A program made the translations under genes and the position numbers. The notes beneath the pieces are model-generated. The model searched no databases and was not told where the DNA came from. It saw only the letters and a program-made list of their open reading frames with translations. From Pseudomonadota bacterium (lineage in GTDB: Bacteria > Pseudomonadota > Alphaproteobacteria > Caulobacterales > Caulobacteraceae): 64,000 bases of DNA. The DNA lies in the NCBI GenBank assembly GCA_023412655.1, contig JAEYNH010000215.1:5357-69356 (forward strand). Direction: 5' to 3'. Positions 38,784 to 46,666 of this stretch are shown here, piece after piece (position 1 is the first letter of the stretch; every line of letters starts with the position of its first letter).

Positions 38784-39415
38784 CAATCGGCGAGATCCTG
38801 AGCCTGGCGCCGGTGATCCCGGTGCTGGTGGTGGAGGACGTGAAGAGCGCGCTGCCGCTGGGGCGGGCCCTGGTCGCCGGCGGCCTGCCGGTGCTGGAGG
38901 TGACCCTGCGGACGCCGGCGGCGCTCGACTGCATAGCCGCCATGGCCGAGATCGAGGGCGCCGTCGTCGGGGCCGGGACGGTGATCAGCCGCGAGACCCG
39001 CCGCGCCGCCACCGATGCTGGCGCGCGGTTCCTGGTCAGCCCTGGCCTGATCGAGGGCGAGGGCCCGGAAGGCGCGGCCCCTTTGCTGCCCGGGGTGGCG
39101 ACAGCCACCGAGCTCATCGCCGGCCTGTCCGCGGGCTTCACCCACTTCAAGCTGTTTCCGGCCAATGTCGTGGGTGGGGTGGACGCCCTGAAGGCGTTCC
39201 AGAGCCCGTTCCAGCAGGCCACCTTCTGTCCCACCGGCGGGATCAGCGCCCGGAACGCCGCCGAGTACCTGGCCCTGCCCAATGTGATCTGCGTCGGCGG
39301 CAGCTGGGTCGCTCCCGCCGATGCGGTGCGCGCCGGCGACTGGGATCGCATCGCCGCGCTCGCCCGGGAAGCCGCCGCCCTGGCGCCACGGCCGCCGGCC
39401 CCGCAGGAGGGCTGA
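38780..39415 (+). CDS. eda: 2-keto-3-deoxy-6-phosphogluconate aldolase
   Basis: A 211-residue class I aldolase that splits KDPG to pyruvate and glyceraldehyde-3-phosphate. The catalytic Glu lies in [15 protein letters not shown], the Schiff-base Lys in [14 protein letters not shown], and the phosphate loop is [12 protein letters not shown]. It starts on the ATG overlapping the glk stop (ATGA); the frame is open further 5' but there it only mirrors glk. The C-terminus has a short Pro/Ala-rich tail ([10 protein letters not shown]). A small gene follows after three bases. Confidence 0.96.
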   Translation: MTIGEILSLAPVIPVLVVEDVKSALPLGRALVAGGLPVLEVTLRTPAALDCIAAMAEIEGAVVGAGTVISRETRRAATDAGARFLVSPGLIEGEGPEGAAPLLPGVATATELIAGLSAGFTHFKLFPANVVGGVDALKAFQSPFQQATFCPTGGISARNAAEYLALPNVICVGGSWVAPADAVRAGDWDRIAALAREAAALAPRPPAPQEG

Positions 39416-39418
39416 GCC

Positions 39419-39679
39419 ATGGCCGAGCGCCCCAACGAGCAGCTGCGCTGGGTGGTCACCGCCCGCGCGCGACCGGGCGCCCCGGGCGAAGCGACCGTGG
39501 GCATCCTGGGCCGCAACGCCCTGATCCCGGAGCTCGCCTTCGACATGGCCGTGGACTGGCATCCGGGCGCCGAGGCGGCGGATGTGGAGGGCCGGGCCCT
39601 CGTGATCCTGTCGATGCTGTTCAAGGAACTCGCCGCCGAGTGCGAACGGGCCGCCGGCGAGCGCTTCAACCTGGGCTGA
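39419..39679 (+). CDS. Small hypothetical protein at the end of the Entner-Doudoroff operon
   Basis: An 86-residue soluble protein in the same unit as eda (three-base gap, GGAGG upstream of the ATG inside the end of eda). The text is protein-like: [19 protein letters not shown], then [39 protein letters not shown], suggesting a short beta pair and one amphipathic helix. No metal ligands or membrane segments are seen. I do not recognise the family. Tight coupling to four enzymes of one pathway suggests a role in that pathway, but no function can be assigned. Its TGA forms a palindrome TGATCA with the stop of the convergent gene. Confidence 0.65.
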   Translation: MAERPNEQLRWVVTARARPGAPGEATVGILGRNALIPELAFDMAVDWHPGAEAADVEGRALVILSMLFKELAAECERAAGERFNLG

Positions 39680-40462
39680 TCAGCGCCCCAACCAGTTGCC
39701 TGGGCGGCGCTCGGCGACCGAGAGGACGCCTTCCTTGAAGTCCTCGGTGGCGCGCAGCAGCGTCTGTTCGTGATGTTCGATGAAGGTCTGAGCCTTCACC
39801 GCCTCGGCGAGCCCCGCGCGCAGGGTCTTGCGCGTGGCCACCACCGCCAGCGGCGCATTCTCCGCGATCTCGCGCGCCAGCCGCAGGGCTGCGGCCCTGA
39901 GATCTTCGGCGGGGACCAGTTCGTCGCAGAGCCCCCACTCCAGCGCCTGGTCGGCCTTGATCCGCCGGCCGGTGAGGAACATCAGGCTGGCGCGCTGGGG
40001 CCCGATGATCCGGGGGAGGGTGTAGGTGAGGCCGAAGCCGGGGTGGAAGGCCAGCTTGGTGAAGTTGGCCACGAACCGCGCCTCGGGCGCCGCCACCCGA
40101 AAGTCGGCCACCAGCGCCAGGCCGAGCCCCGCGCCCACCGCCGAGCCCTGCACCGCCGCGACGATCGGCGTTTCCACCGAGAACAGGCGGATGGCCTGGG
40201 CGTACAGGGCCTGGACCCCGTCCATGCCCGAGGCCACCTGGTCGGTGTCCGACGAGAAGTCGGCGCCGCCGCAGAACGTCCGGCCCTCGCTCTGCAGCAC
40301 GATGGCCCTCGCCGGACCATGACCGTCCACCGCCTCCAGGGCGTCGGCCAGGTCGCGCATGAAGTCCACGGAGACGAAGTTGTGCGGGGGGCGGTCAAGC
40401 GTCACCACGGCCACATGTCCGTCCAGCGCCAACTTCACATGATCGCCGTAAGCCGAGTTCAT
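39680..40462 (-). CDS. Enoyl-CoA hydratase/isomerase family protein
   Basis: A 260-residue crotonase-fold protein. Seen: [33 protein letters not shown] (oxyanion hole near GGADF), [23 protein letters not shown] and [18 protein letters not shown]. The usual catalytic Glu pair is only partly matched: where GLPE or GLIP-type glutamates are expected, the text reads [12 protein letters not shown], so hydratase activity is uncertain and isomerase or other crotonase chemistry is possible. The start at 40462 overlaps the acyl-CoA dehydrogenase stop (ATGA), so both are coupled. A more distal ATG at 40498 is inside the upstream gene. Confidence 0.9.
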   Translation of the reverse strand: MNSAYGDHVKLALDGHVAVVTLDRPPHNFVSVDFMRDLADALEAVDGHGPARAIVLQSEGRTFCGGADFSSDTDQVASGMDGVQALYAQAIRLFSVETPIVAAVQGSAVGAGLGLALVADFRVAAPEARFVANFTKLAFHPGFGLTYTLPRIIGPQRASLMFLTGRRIKADQALEWGLCDELVPAEDLRAAALRLAREIAENAPLAVVATRKTLRAGLAEAVKAQTFIEHHEQTLLRATEDFKEGVLSVAERRPGNWLGR

Positions 40463-41625
40463 TTCCGCGTCCCCAAAAGGTTCCTGGCCACCACCCATTT
40501 ATGCACCTCGGTGGGGCCGTCGTAGATCCGCATGGTGCGGAGCTTGGCCTGCATCAGCTGCAGCGGCAGCTCCTTGGTCATGCCCATGGCGCCGAACGCC
40601 TGCATCACCTGGTCCACCGTCTCATATGCCATTTCGGTGGCGTACCACTTGATCATGCTGATCTCGGACCGCACGTCGCGGCCCTGGTCCAGCTTCCAGG
40701 CGCAGTCGTAGGTCATCAGCCGGGCGGCATGGATTTTCGTGGCCGCTTCCGCGACCCAGAACTGGATGGCCTGCCGCTCGGACAGCGGGGCGCCGAACGT
40801 GGTCCGTTGCGGGGCGTACTCGACCAGCATGTCCAGCGCACGCTGAGCCATGCCCACCGACCAGGCCGCCATCTGGATCCGACGGGCGCCCAGCCGGGTC
40901 TGCATCGGGGCGAAGCCCGCGCCCTCCTTGCCCAGAAGCTTCCAACCCTCGACCCGGCAGCCCTCCAGCGCGACCTCGTAGGTGTACTGGCCGCCGAGCA
41001 TGGGGATGCGCCGCAGGACGTTGAAGCCCGGCGCGCCCTTGTCCACGAGGAAGGCCGAGATGCCGCCCCGGGCGCCCTTCTCCCTGTCGGTGACCGCCAT
41101 GAGGATGGTGAAGTCCGCCTCCGCGGCGCGGGTGATCCAGATCTTCCGGCCATCGATGATCCAGTCATCGCCGTCGCGCACGGCCCGAGTGGTCATCGCC
41201 GCGGGGTCCGAACCGGCGCCGGGCTCCGAGATGCCGATGGCTGACACGGTCTTGCCGGCGACATAGGGGGCCAGGTAGGCGGCGCGCTGACGCTCGTCCA
41301 CCGTCGCCATGAGCATCCGCAGGTTCGGGCTGTCCGGCGGCAGGGTGTAGGGCGTGACCGTGCGGCCAAGCTCTTCCTCGACCCCCACCATCGCCACCAT
41401 GGGCAGATCCGAGCCGCCCACATCCTCCGGGGCGTCGAGGCCCCACAGGCCGAGCTCCCGGGAGACATCGTCGAGCCGGGCGTTCTCGGCCTCGGAGAGG
41501 CCCAGCCCTTCACCCTCGGCCTCGCGGGCCATGACGCCGGGCTCAAGGGGCATCAGCTCGTCGCGGACGAACCGGGCCACCAGGTCCTTCAGCATCCGAT
41601 GCTCTTCGGACAATTCGAAGTCCAT
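40459..41625 (-). CDS. Acyl-CoA dehydrogenase
   Basis: A 388-residue FAD enzyme that introduces a trans-2 double bond into acyl-CoA. Family marks: MDFELSEEHRMLKDLVARFV, the FAD-side AIGISEPGAGSDPAAMTTRA, DWIIDGRKIWITRAAEADF, and a C-terminal FAD loop ending RIYDGPTEVHKWVVARNLL. The last motif has D-G-P-T-E rather than the Y-E-G-T of short-chain enzymes, placing it nearer the ACAD10/11- or FadE-like branch, where a different residue serves as base. Substrate length is unknown. It is first in a unit with the crotonase-fold gene and diverges from a CaiB/BaiF transferase. Confidence 0.93.
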   Translation of the reverse strand: MDFELSEEHRMLKDLVARFVRDELMPLEPGVMAREAEGEGLGLSEAENARLDDVSRELGLWGLDAPEDVGGSDLPMVAMVGVEEELGRTVTPYTLPPDSPNLRMLMATVDERQRAAYLAPYVAGKTVSAIGISEPGAGSDPAAMTTRAVRDGDDWIIDGRKIWITRAAEADFTILMAVTDREKGARGGISAFLVDKGAPGFNVLRRIPMLGGQYTYEVALEGCRVEGWKLLGKEGAGFAPMQTRLGARRIQMAAWSVGMAQRALDMLVEYAPQRTTFGAPLSERQAIQFWVAEAATKIHAARLMTYDCAWKLDQGRDVRSEISMIKWYATEMAYETVDQVMQAFGAMGMTKELPLQLMQAKLRTMRIYDGPTEVHKWVVARNLLGTRK

Positions 41626-41694
41626 TGGCCCTCCCCTGGGTAATCGCTGCTAGAGACGCATCATAGCGACGCGGGCGCAGAAAGGAGCGGTCAC

Positions 41695-42924
41695 GTGGGG
41701 GAAGCCAAGACCTTGGCCGACAAGGCAACCGGACCATTGGCGGGTCTGCGGGTGCTGGACCTGACCAGTGTGGTGAACGGGGCCTATGCGACGCAGATCC
41801 TCGCCGACCAGGGCGCCGACGTGATCAAGCTCGAGGATCCCGGCTCGGGCCGCGGATCGGGTGGCGACATCATGCGCTGGGCGGGGCACACGCCTGACGA
41901 CTGTCCGCGCGACATGGGCCCGATCTTCCTGACCATCAACCGGAACAAGCGTTCGGTGGTGCTCGACCTGAAGCAGGCCAGCGCCAAGCGCGCCCTGGTG
42001 CGGCTGATCCGCACCTGCGACGTGTTCGCCGCGTCGATCCGCTACGATGGGCTCAAGCGCCTGGGCCTGGCTTATGAGGACGTGGCGGCGATCAAGCCGG
42101 ACATCGTCTACGTCCATGCCGCCGGCTACGGTTCGGACGGCCCCTATGCGGGCGAGCCGGCCTATGACGATCTCATCCAGTCCGCATCCGGCATGGCCGA
42201 CATCCTTCCGCGGACCGACGGGAATCCGGCGCCGCGGATCCTTCCGACCCTGGTGGCCGACAAGGTGTCCGGCCTGTTCATGGCCCAGGCGATAACGGCG
42301 GCCCTGCTTCATCGCGCGCGGACCGGCGAGGGCCAGTTTGTCGAGGTCCCCATGCTGGAATGCGTGACCAGCTTCCTGCTGGTGGAGCACCTCTACGACC
42401 AGGCGTACCAGCCGCCCACCGGCCAGTGGGGCTACCAGCGGGTGATCAACCCCAATCGCAAGCCGTTCCGCACCAAGGACGGCTGGATCGGGCTTCTTCC
42501 GTACACGGATCGTCAGTGGGACCAGTTCTTCGACGCCGCCGGGTTCGGCGAGGCGGTGAAGTCCGACCCCCGCTTCGCCGACTACGCAACCAGAGCCAAG
42601 CACACCCGGGAGCTATACGGGCTGATCGAGCAGGCGGCCGCCACCAAGACGACCCAGGAATGGCTCGACATCCTGAAGCCCCTGTCGATCCCTGTGGTGA
42701 AGACCAACACCTTGGACGATCTCGACGCCGAGCCGCATCTGGCCGCTGTCGGCTTCTTCGAGACCTATGAACATCCCGAGGTGGGGCGCTATCGCACCAT
42801 CAAGCCGCCGGTGAAGTTCGCGAGGACGCCGGCCAACATCCGACGCCATCCGCCGCGGCTTGGGGAGCATACGGAAGAGGTTCTGCGCGAGACGTCCGAA
42901 GGCGGCGCGGACGCCGCAGAATAA
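41695..42924 (+). CDS. CaiB/BaiF-type CoA transferase
   Basis: A 409-residue family III CoA transferase that moves CoA between carboxylic acids. N-terminal GPLAGLRVLDLTSVVNGAYATQILADQGADVIKLEDPGSG and FLTINRNKRSVVLDLK are diagnostic, and the catalytic Asp is expected in EPAYDDLIQSASGMAD. The start is GTG at 41695 with AAAGGAG at 41681; no ATG suits. It is divergent from the acyl-CoA dehydrogenase-hydratase pair, so together they can activate and begin oxidation of an unknown acid. A strong bidirectional hairpin follows the gene. Confidence 0.94.
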   Translation: MGEAKTLADKATGPLAGLRVLDLTSVVNGAYATQILADQGADVIKLEDPGSGRGSGGDIMRWAGHTPDDCPRDMGPIFLTINRNKRSVVLDLKQASAKRALVRLIRTCDVFAASIRYDGLKRLGLAYEDVAAIKPDIVYVHAAGYGSDGPYAGEPAYDDLIQSASGMADILPRTDGNPAPRILPTLVADKVSGLFMAQAITAALLHRARTGEGQFVEVPMLECVTSFLLVEHLYDQAYQPPTGQWGYQRVINPNRKPFRTKDGWIGLLPYTDRQWDQFFDAAGFGEAVKSDPRFADYATRAKHTRELYGLIEQAAATKTTQEWLDILKPLSIPVVKTNTLDDLDAEPHLAAVGFFETYEHPEVGRYRTIKPPVKFARTPANIRRHPPRLGEHTEEVLRETSEGGADAAE

Positions 42925-42981
42925 CCGGCCAGGCTGCGAAGTTCGGCAAGGCCGGGCGCCGCAGCCCAGCCGTCGTAGGCA

Positions 42982-43015
42982 GGACCGGCCGGCCGGAGGC
43001 CGGCGCGGCCGGTCC
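42982..43015. terminator. Long GC hairpin between convergent genes
   Basis: The outer 10-bp stem GGACCGGCCG/CGGCCGGTCC surrounds an inner 5-bp stem GCCGG/CCGGC with a three-base loop, leaving one bulged G. It lies between the CaiB/BaiF stop and the stop of the Thr/Gly-rich lipoprotein. There is no T-run. A bidirectional terminator is the likely role. Confidence 0.6.
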
Positions 43016-43024
43016 GTCCGAGGC

Positions 43025-43381
43025 CTACTGGGTCGGGGGCGTTGCGCCCGTGGAGCCCGAGGTCGTGCCGGCGCCGCTGGTCGGCGGAGGCGTGGTTTCC
43101 GTGCCCGTGGTTCCGGTGGTCCCCATGGCGCCGGTGGTGTCGCCCATGGTCCCGGTCGTCGTTCCGGTGGTGGTTCCGGTGGTTCCCGTGGTCGCGCCAC
43201 TCATCGCCGGGTCGGTGGTCGTGCCCATGGACCCCGTGGTCGTGCCCATGGTGGAGGTGTCGGCGGCCGCCCCGGTGGTGGCGGTGGCGTCGGTGGCGGC
43301 GGGTTCTTCGGTGCGCTTGCTGCAAGCGGCAAGGCCGACGGCCGCGATCATGGCGGCAGCGGTGATCAGTCGAAGCTTCAC
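43025..43381 (-). CDS. Thr/Gly/Met-rich low-complexity lipoprotein
   Basis: A 118-residue lipoprotein with GTG start (GGGAGACC before it). The signal is MKLRLITAAAMIAAVGLAAC, with lipobox LAAC and Cys20. After SKRTEEPAATDATATTG the sequence is almost only Thr, Gly, Ser, Met and Pro, in irregular repeats such as TMGTTTGSMGTTTD and TTGTTTGTTTGTMGDTT, ending GSTGATPPTQ. This would be disordered in the periplasm and resembles spacer or stalk segments. Six Met residues in the repeats could bind copper(I), but this is speculation. No domain or enzyme motif is present. Two palindromes lie upstream. The DNA is a degenerate tandem repeat over about 43,085-43,265. Confidence 0.8.
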   Translation of the reverse strand: MKLRLITAAAMIAAVGLAACSKRTEEPAATDATATTGAAADTSTMGTTTGSMGTTTDPAMSGATTGTTGTTTGTTTGTMGDTTGAMGTTGTTGTETTPPPTSGAGTTSGSTGATPPTQ

Positions 43382-43409
43382 GCTGTGGTCTCCCTGAACG
43401 TATCCCCCG

Positions 43410-43424
43410 ACCTCTCGGAGAGGT
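43410..43424. promoter_or_regulatory. Perfect 7-1-7 palindrome upstream of the Thr/Gly-rich lipoprotein
   Basis: ACCTCTC-G-GAGAGGT, centred about 36 bases before the GTG start of the lipoprotein. It could be an operator or a hairpin in the leader RNA. There is no known regulator match. Confidence 0.35.
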
Positions 43425-43512
43425 TACACGGAAAATTGAGCTCGCAATATCGTGAATGATACTTTCGGGCAGCTTTCTCGAAGCCGTGGAAAGCTGAAGC
43501 TAGCGGCGGATT

Positions 43513-43528
43513 AACTTTTGAAAAAGTT
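43513..43528. promoter_or_regulatory. AT-rich 7-2-7 palindrome
   Basis: AACTTTT-GA-AAAAGTT is a perfect inverted repeat, in an AT-rich patch between the zinc-ribbon stop (43562) and the lipoprotein start. It may be an operator for the lipoprotein promoter or part of a weak terminator for the zinc-ribbon gene. Confidence 0.3.
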
Positions 43529-43561
43529 GCGCGTCAAGTTCTGATCAACCGCAGCCATGGT

Positions 43562-43966
43562 TCATCCCATAGGGGAGAAGACCGGGGCCGGCGGACGGTC
43601 GCCGTCGGTGGGTTCGAACCGCACCTTCACCCGCATCCCAATCCGCAGCGCATCGGGGTCCACGTCCACGAAATTGGTCAGCACCCGCGGCCCCTCGTCC
43701 AGGGTGACATAGCCGATGGCGTAGGGCCCGGTCGGCGAGCGCCGCATGATCGAGAAGGTGTAGACCTCTCCCGCGCCGGCGCTTTCCTCCCAGACGGTGT
43801 CGGACGAGGCGCAGAAGGGGCAGATGGCGCGCGGATACCAATGCGCCTTGCGGCAGGCAGAGCACCGCTTGATCAGGAAGCGCCCTTCGCGCGCGGCCTC
43901 CCAGAACGGCTGGCTTTCGACGGTGACGGCAGGCGCCGGGATCGGCCGGCTCAGGGTTTGCGACAT
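43562..43966 (-). CDS. DUF35-type zinc-ribbon and OB-fold acyl-CoA-associated protein
   Basis: A 134-residue protein. After a helix (VESQPFWEAAREGRFLIKRC) comes a rubredoxin-like zinc ribbon with two cysteine pairs, CSAC and CPFC, separated by KAHWYPRAI, followed by an OB-fold (GAGEVYTFSIMRRSPTG, PYAIGYVTLDEGPRVLTNFV, IGMRVKVRFEP). In known systems such as sterol side-chain degradation, these proteins partner a thiolase-like or hydratase subunit and bind acyl-CoA. The thiolase-like gene lies five bases upstream on the same strand, which fits a two-subunit enzyme. An ATG at 43966 is used; the open frame beyond it only shadows the upstream gene. Confidence 0.9.
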   Translation of the reverse strand: MSQTLSRPIPAPAVTVESQPFWEAAREGRFLIKRCSACRKAHWYPRAICPFCASSDTVWEESAGAGEVYTFSIMRRSPTGPYAIGYVTLDEGPRVLTNFVDVDPDALRIGMRVKVRFEPTDGDRPPAPVFSPMG

Positions 43967-43971
43967 GGGTC

Positions 43972-45168
43972 CTAGGCCTCCCGCTCCAGGATCACGGTCG
44001 CCGCGCCGTGGCGGATTCCCAGGGAGCCGCCGGTGCCGTGCGCGATGGCGAGGTCGCAGTTGGCCACCTGCACCTTCGGGTGGGCTTCGCCGCGCAGCTG
44101 GCGAACCGCCTCGATCACCTTGGTCATGCCGCCCCGATTGGTGGGGTGGTTGTTGCACAGCCCGCCCCCGTCGGTGTTGAACGGAAGCTTGCCGACGCCC
44201 GAGATCAGGTTGCCGTCGGCCACGAAGCGGCCGCCCTCACCCTTGGCGCAGAAACCCAGGTCCTCCAGCTGGACGAGGACGGTGATGGTGAAGCTGTCGT
44301 AGATGGAAGCGTACTTGATGTCGGCCGGTGTCACGCCCGCTTCGGCGAAGGCCCGGGGGCCGGACCAGACCGCGCCCGAATAGGTCAGGTCGATCTCGTC
44401 TCCGCCCAGCACGCCCTTGGGCGCCTCGCCGGCGCCCAGCACGCGGACCCTTGGCCGGCTGAGGCTTCGGGCGATTTCTGGCGAGGTCACCACCAAGGCG
44501 CCGCCGCCGTCGGTGACCACGCAGCAGTCCAGCAGGTGCAGCGGGTCGGAGATCATCCGCGAGTTCACCACCTGCTCAACCGTGACCACGTCCTTGAGAT
44601 AGGCGTGCGGGTTCCACTGGGCGTGATGGGAGGCGGCGACCTTGATCCAGGCCAGCTGCTCGGAGGTGGTGCCGTACTCGTACATGTGCCGCATGGCGCA
44701 CATGCCGTAGGTGTTGTGGGTGGAGCCGCCGTAGATGTGCTCGAAGCCGGCCTCCGGCGGGCCGTCGGAAAGGCCGCCCCCGCCGCCGCCCGAGCGCATG
44801 CTCGCCCCCGGACGGGAGCCGCCGTTGCGCGGCCGCCCGGCAAGGGTGATCAGCGCGACGCTGCACTTTCCCGCCGCGATCGCTTCGGCCGCATGGCCCA
44901 CGTGGGCGATGTAGGAGGACCCGCCCATCTCGGTTGAGTCCATGTGCCGCACGTTCCGCAGGCCCATGTAGTCGATCATCGACAGGGCGCCGAAACCCGG
45001 CGCGTCCCCGGCGCAGAAGTAGCCGTCCACGTCGGCGAAGGAGAGGCCGGCGTCCTCGAGTGCGCCCTTGGCGCACTCGGCGTGGAGCTGCGCCGTCGTC
45101 TTGTCCGGGGCGTCGCGCGTCGGGTGCTCGAAAGCCCCCATCACATAGGCCTTGCCCTTGATGCTCAT
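43972..45168 (-). CDS. Thiolase-like (SCP2-type) protein
   Basis: A 398-residue thiolase-superfamily protein (SCP-x/lipid-transfer branch). It starts GKAYVMGAFEHPTRDAPDKT, has DGYFCAGDAP, the thiolase dimer segment HNTYGMCAMRHMYEYGTTSE, CCVVTDGGGALVVTSP, and ends NCDLAIAHGTGGSLGIRHGAATVI with the His near the active-site loop. The usual catalytic Cys in the C-S-S-G context is replaced near STEMGGSSYIAHVG, so it may work in retro-aldol or condensation chemistry with the DUF35 partner rather than thiolysis. The ATG at 45168 is supported by GGGGAGGGG. A two-gene unit with the zinc-ribbon protein is likely. Confidence 0.9.
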   Translation of the reverse strand: MSIKGKAYVMGAFEHPTRDAPDKTTAQLHAECAKGALEDAGLSFADVDGYFCAGDAPGFGALSMIDYMGLRNVRHMDSTEMGGSSYIAHVGHAAEAIAAGKCSVALITLAGRPRNGGSRPGASMRSGGGGGGLSDGPPEAGFEHIYGGSTHNTYGMCAMRHMYEYGTTSEQLAWIKVAASHHAQWNPHAYLKDVVTVEQVVNSRMISDPLHLLDCCVVTDGGGALVVTSPEIARSLSRPRVRVLGAGEAPKGVLGGDEIDLTYSGAVWSGPRAFAEAGVTPADIKYASIYDSFTITVLVQLEDLGFCAKGEGGRFVADGNLISGVGKLPFNTDGGGLCNNHPTNRGGMTKVIEAVRQLRGEAHPKVQVANCDLAIAHGTGGSLGIRHGAATVILEREA

Positions 45169-45261
45169 CGCCCCTCCCCACACCCGGGCTTCGAAGAATG
45201 CGATCGCTTAGCGCGCGCTCGCCACGACGCGCAACGGTGACGGCGGGGAAGGCTGACGGCG

Positions 45262-45286
45262 GGAACGGCGGCGTAGCGGCGCCGTT
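45262..45286 (+). promoter_or_regulatory. Candidate sigma-EcfG promoter before xthA
   Basis: GGAAC, 16 bases, CGTT: an exact match to the alphaproteobacterial general-stress promoter pattern. The -10 ends nine bases before the GTG of xthA, so RNA would start at or within a few bases of the start codon (a leaderless or near-leaderless message). By rough base-composition estimate about one match is expected by chance in 64 kb on two strands, so position is the main support. Confidence 0.4.
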
Positions 45287-45294
45287 GGGAGACG

Positions 45295-46065
45295 GTGAGG
45301 ATCGCCACCTTCAACGTCAACGGCATCGGCAGCCGGCTTCCGCGCGTGCTGGAATGGCTGGCGGAGACCGCCCCGGACGTCGCCTGCCTGCAGGAGCTGA
45401 AGACGCCGGACGAGCGCTTCCCGGCCGAGGCGATCCGCGCCGCCGGCTACGAGGCGATCTGGCTCGGGCAGAAGAGCTGGAACGGGGTCGCCATCCTCGG
45501 CCGGGGCGCGAGGCCGATAGAGATTCGACGTGGCCTGCTAGGCGAGGGCGCGGGCGCGCAGAGCCGCTACATCGAGGCGGCATGCAAGGGGGTGCTGGTG
45601 ACCTGCCTCTATGCGCCGAACGGCAATCCCGTGGGCAGTGAGAAGTTCGAGGCCAAGCTCGTCTGGTACGAGCGGTTCCTGACGCGGGCCGCCGACCTGC
45701 TGGCCACGGGGCAGCCCGTTGTGCTGGCGGGAGACTACAACATCATCCCCACCGACATGGACGTCTATGTCCCCGATCGCTGGCGGGACGACGCCCTTTT
45801 CCAGCCGGTGCTGAAGGAGGCCTTCGTGCGCCTCACCGGCGCCGGCTGGACCGACGCCCTTCGGCGTCGCTATCCGGATGCGCGGGTCTACACCTTCTGG
45901 AAGCACTGGCGGAACAGCTTCGCCCGCGACGCCGGCCTGCGCATCGACCACCTGCTGCTCAGCCCGGCCGCCGCCGCCCGCATGATCGACGCCGGGGTCG
46001 ACCGCGAACACCGCGGCCGCGAAAAGCCCAGCGACCATGCCCCGGTCTGGGTGGAGCTGGCCTGA
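45295..46065 (+). CDS. xthA: Exodeoxyribonuclease III family AP endonuclease
   Basis: A 256-residue enzyme of the exonuclease III/AP endonuclease family that cuts at abasic sites and trims 3' blocks in base-excision repair. Motifs: MRIATFNVNGIGSRLP (metal and phosphate), VACLQELKT with the metal Glu, NGVAILGRG, LVTCLYAPNG, VVLAGDYNIIPTDMDV (Asp-Asn pair), YTFWKHWRN and the final EKPSDHAPVWVEL (catalytic Asp-His). Start GTG at 45295 with GGGAGA before it. It diverges from the thiolase-like gene. The promoter fits general-stress control. Confidence 0.94.
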   Translation: MRIATFNVNGIGSRLPRVLEWLAETAPDVACLQELKTPDERFPAEAIRAAGYEAIWLGQKSWNGVAILGRGARPIEIRRGLLGEGAGAQSRYIEAACKGVLVTCLYAPNGNPVGSEKFEAKLVWYERFLTRAADLLATGQPVVLAGDYNIIPTDMDVYVPDRWRDDALFQPVLKEAFVRLTGAGWTDALRRRYPDARVYTFWKHWRNSFARDAGLRIDHLLLSPAAAARMIDAGVDREHRGREKPSDHAPVWVELA

Positions 46066-46085
46066 AGCCGGTGTCAGTTCTGGGT

Positions 46086-46177
<92 letters not shown>

Positions 46178-46343
46178 GAACCGGGTGCGAGGGAGCGCTT
46201 CGGAAGCCCCCTGCCGAGTGAGCGGCGGAACCTACTCATACGCCTGCGGCTCCGCAAGTGGCTGTTGCGGGTGAAATGCGAAGCCGCCTCCGCTTTGCCC
46301 GACGGGCGTTCGCGGCGCTCCGGGGCCAGCCGCTTCGGCGCCG

Positions 46344-46369
46344 GGAACCGGAAAGTCGTCCCAGGCGTA
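46344..46369 (+). promoter_or_regulatory. Weak sigma-EcfG-like promoter before a small membrane protein
   Basis: GGAAC, 17 bases, CGTA, one base from the GGAAC-N16/17-CGTT consensus, 24 bases before the ATG at 46393. It is the second-best such match near this locus and may be chance. Confidence 0.25.
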
Positions 46370-46392
46370 AGGGCGGGCCTGAGGAGCGAGCC

Positions 46393-46524
46393 ATGAGTGA
46401 GGTGTGGAGACATCAACGTGAGCGCACGGCCCTCGCCCGTATGGGGTGGCTGGCCGTTCCCGTGAGTGGCTCGGCCCTGCTGTGGGCCGGTCTCATCTGG
46501 GCCGTAACCCGGCTGCTCGGCTGA
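46393..46524 (+). CDS. 43-residue single-span membrane protein
   Basis: The ATG at 46393 has GAGGAGCGAG just before it. The peptide MSEVWRHQRERTALARMGWL is positively charged, followed by one hydrophobic span (about 18-40: LAVPVSGSALLWAGLIWAVT) and a short end. This is the inside-positive pattern of a small inner-membrane protein with the N-terminus in the cytoplasm. The frame is open to 46258 but that part is Arg/Pro-rich and unlikely to be coding. It resembles small stress-induced peptides in related bacteria in size and layout, without a recognised family. Confidence 0.6.
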   Translation: MSEVWRHQRERTALARMGWLAVPVSGSALLWAGLIWAVTRLLG

Positions 46525-46637
46525 TCGCCAAGCGCGCTTTCGTTCATCGGCGCGTCATCCGACGGTCGGCAAAAGCCTCCAACGGTCGTCGCTGCGTATC
46601 TGTGGCGCCCGTGTCCGCGGCCCATCGACCCGCAGAC

Positions 46638-46666
46638 GGGCCCCGGATCCGCAAGAGCCGGGGCCC
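46638..46666 (+). terminator. Hairpin in the 301-base gap after the 43-residue gene
   Basis: A perfect 9-bp stem GGGCCCCGG/CCGGGGCCC around an 11-base loop, 114 bases downstream of the 43-residue gene, with no T-run. The gap 46525-46825 otherwise shows no convincing gene; its long open frames are Arg/Pro-rich shadows. A ribosome site for the next gene is at 46817-46820. Confidence 0.4.

Noticed and set aside
43085..43265. Repetitive DNA considered as a CRISPR or satellite repeat
   Set aside because: The repeats are degenerate, unequal and in frame with a Thr/Gly-rich coding sequence; there are no constant repeats with unique spacers.
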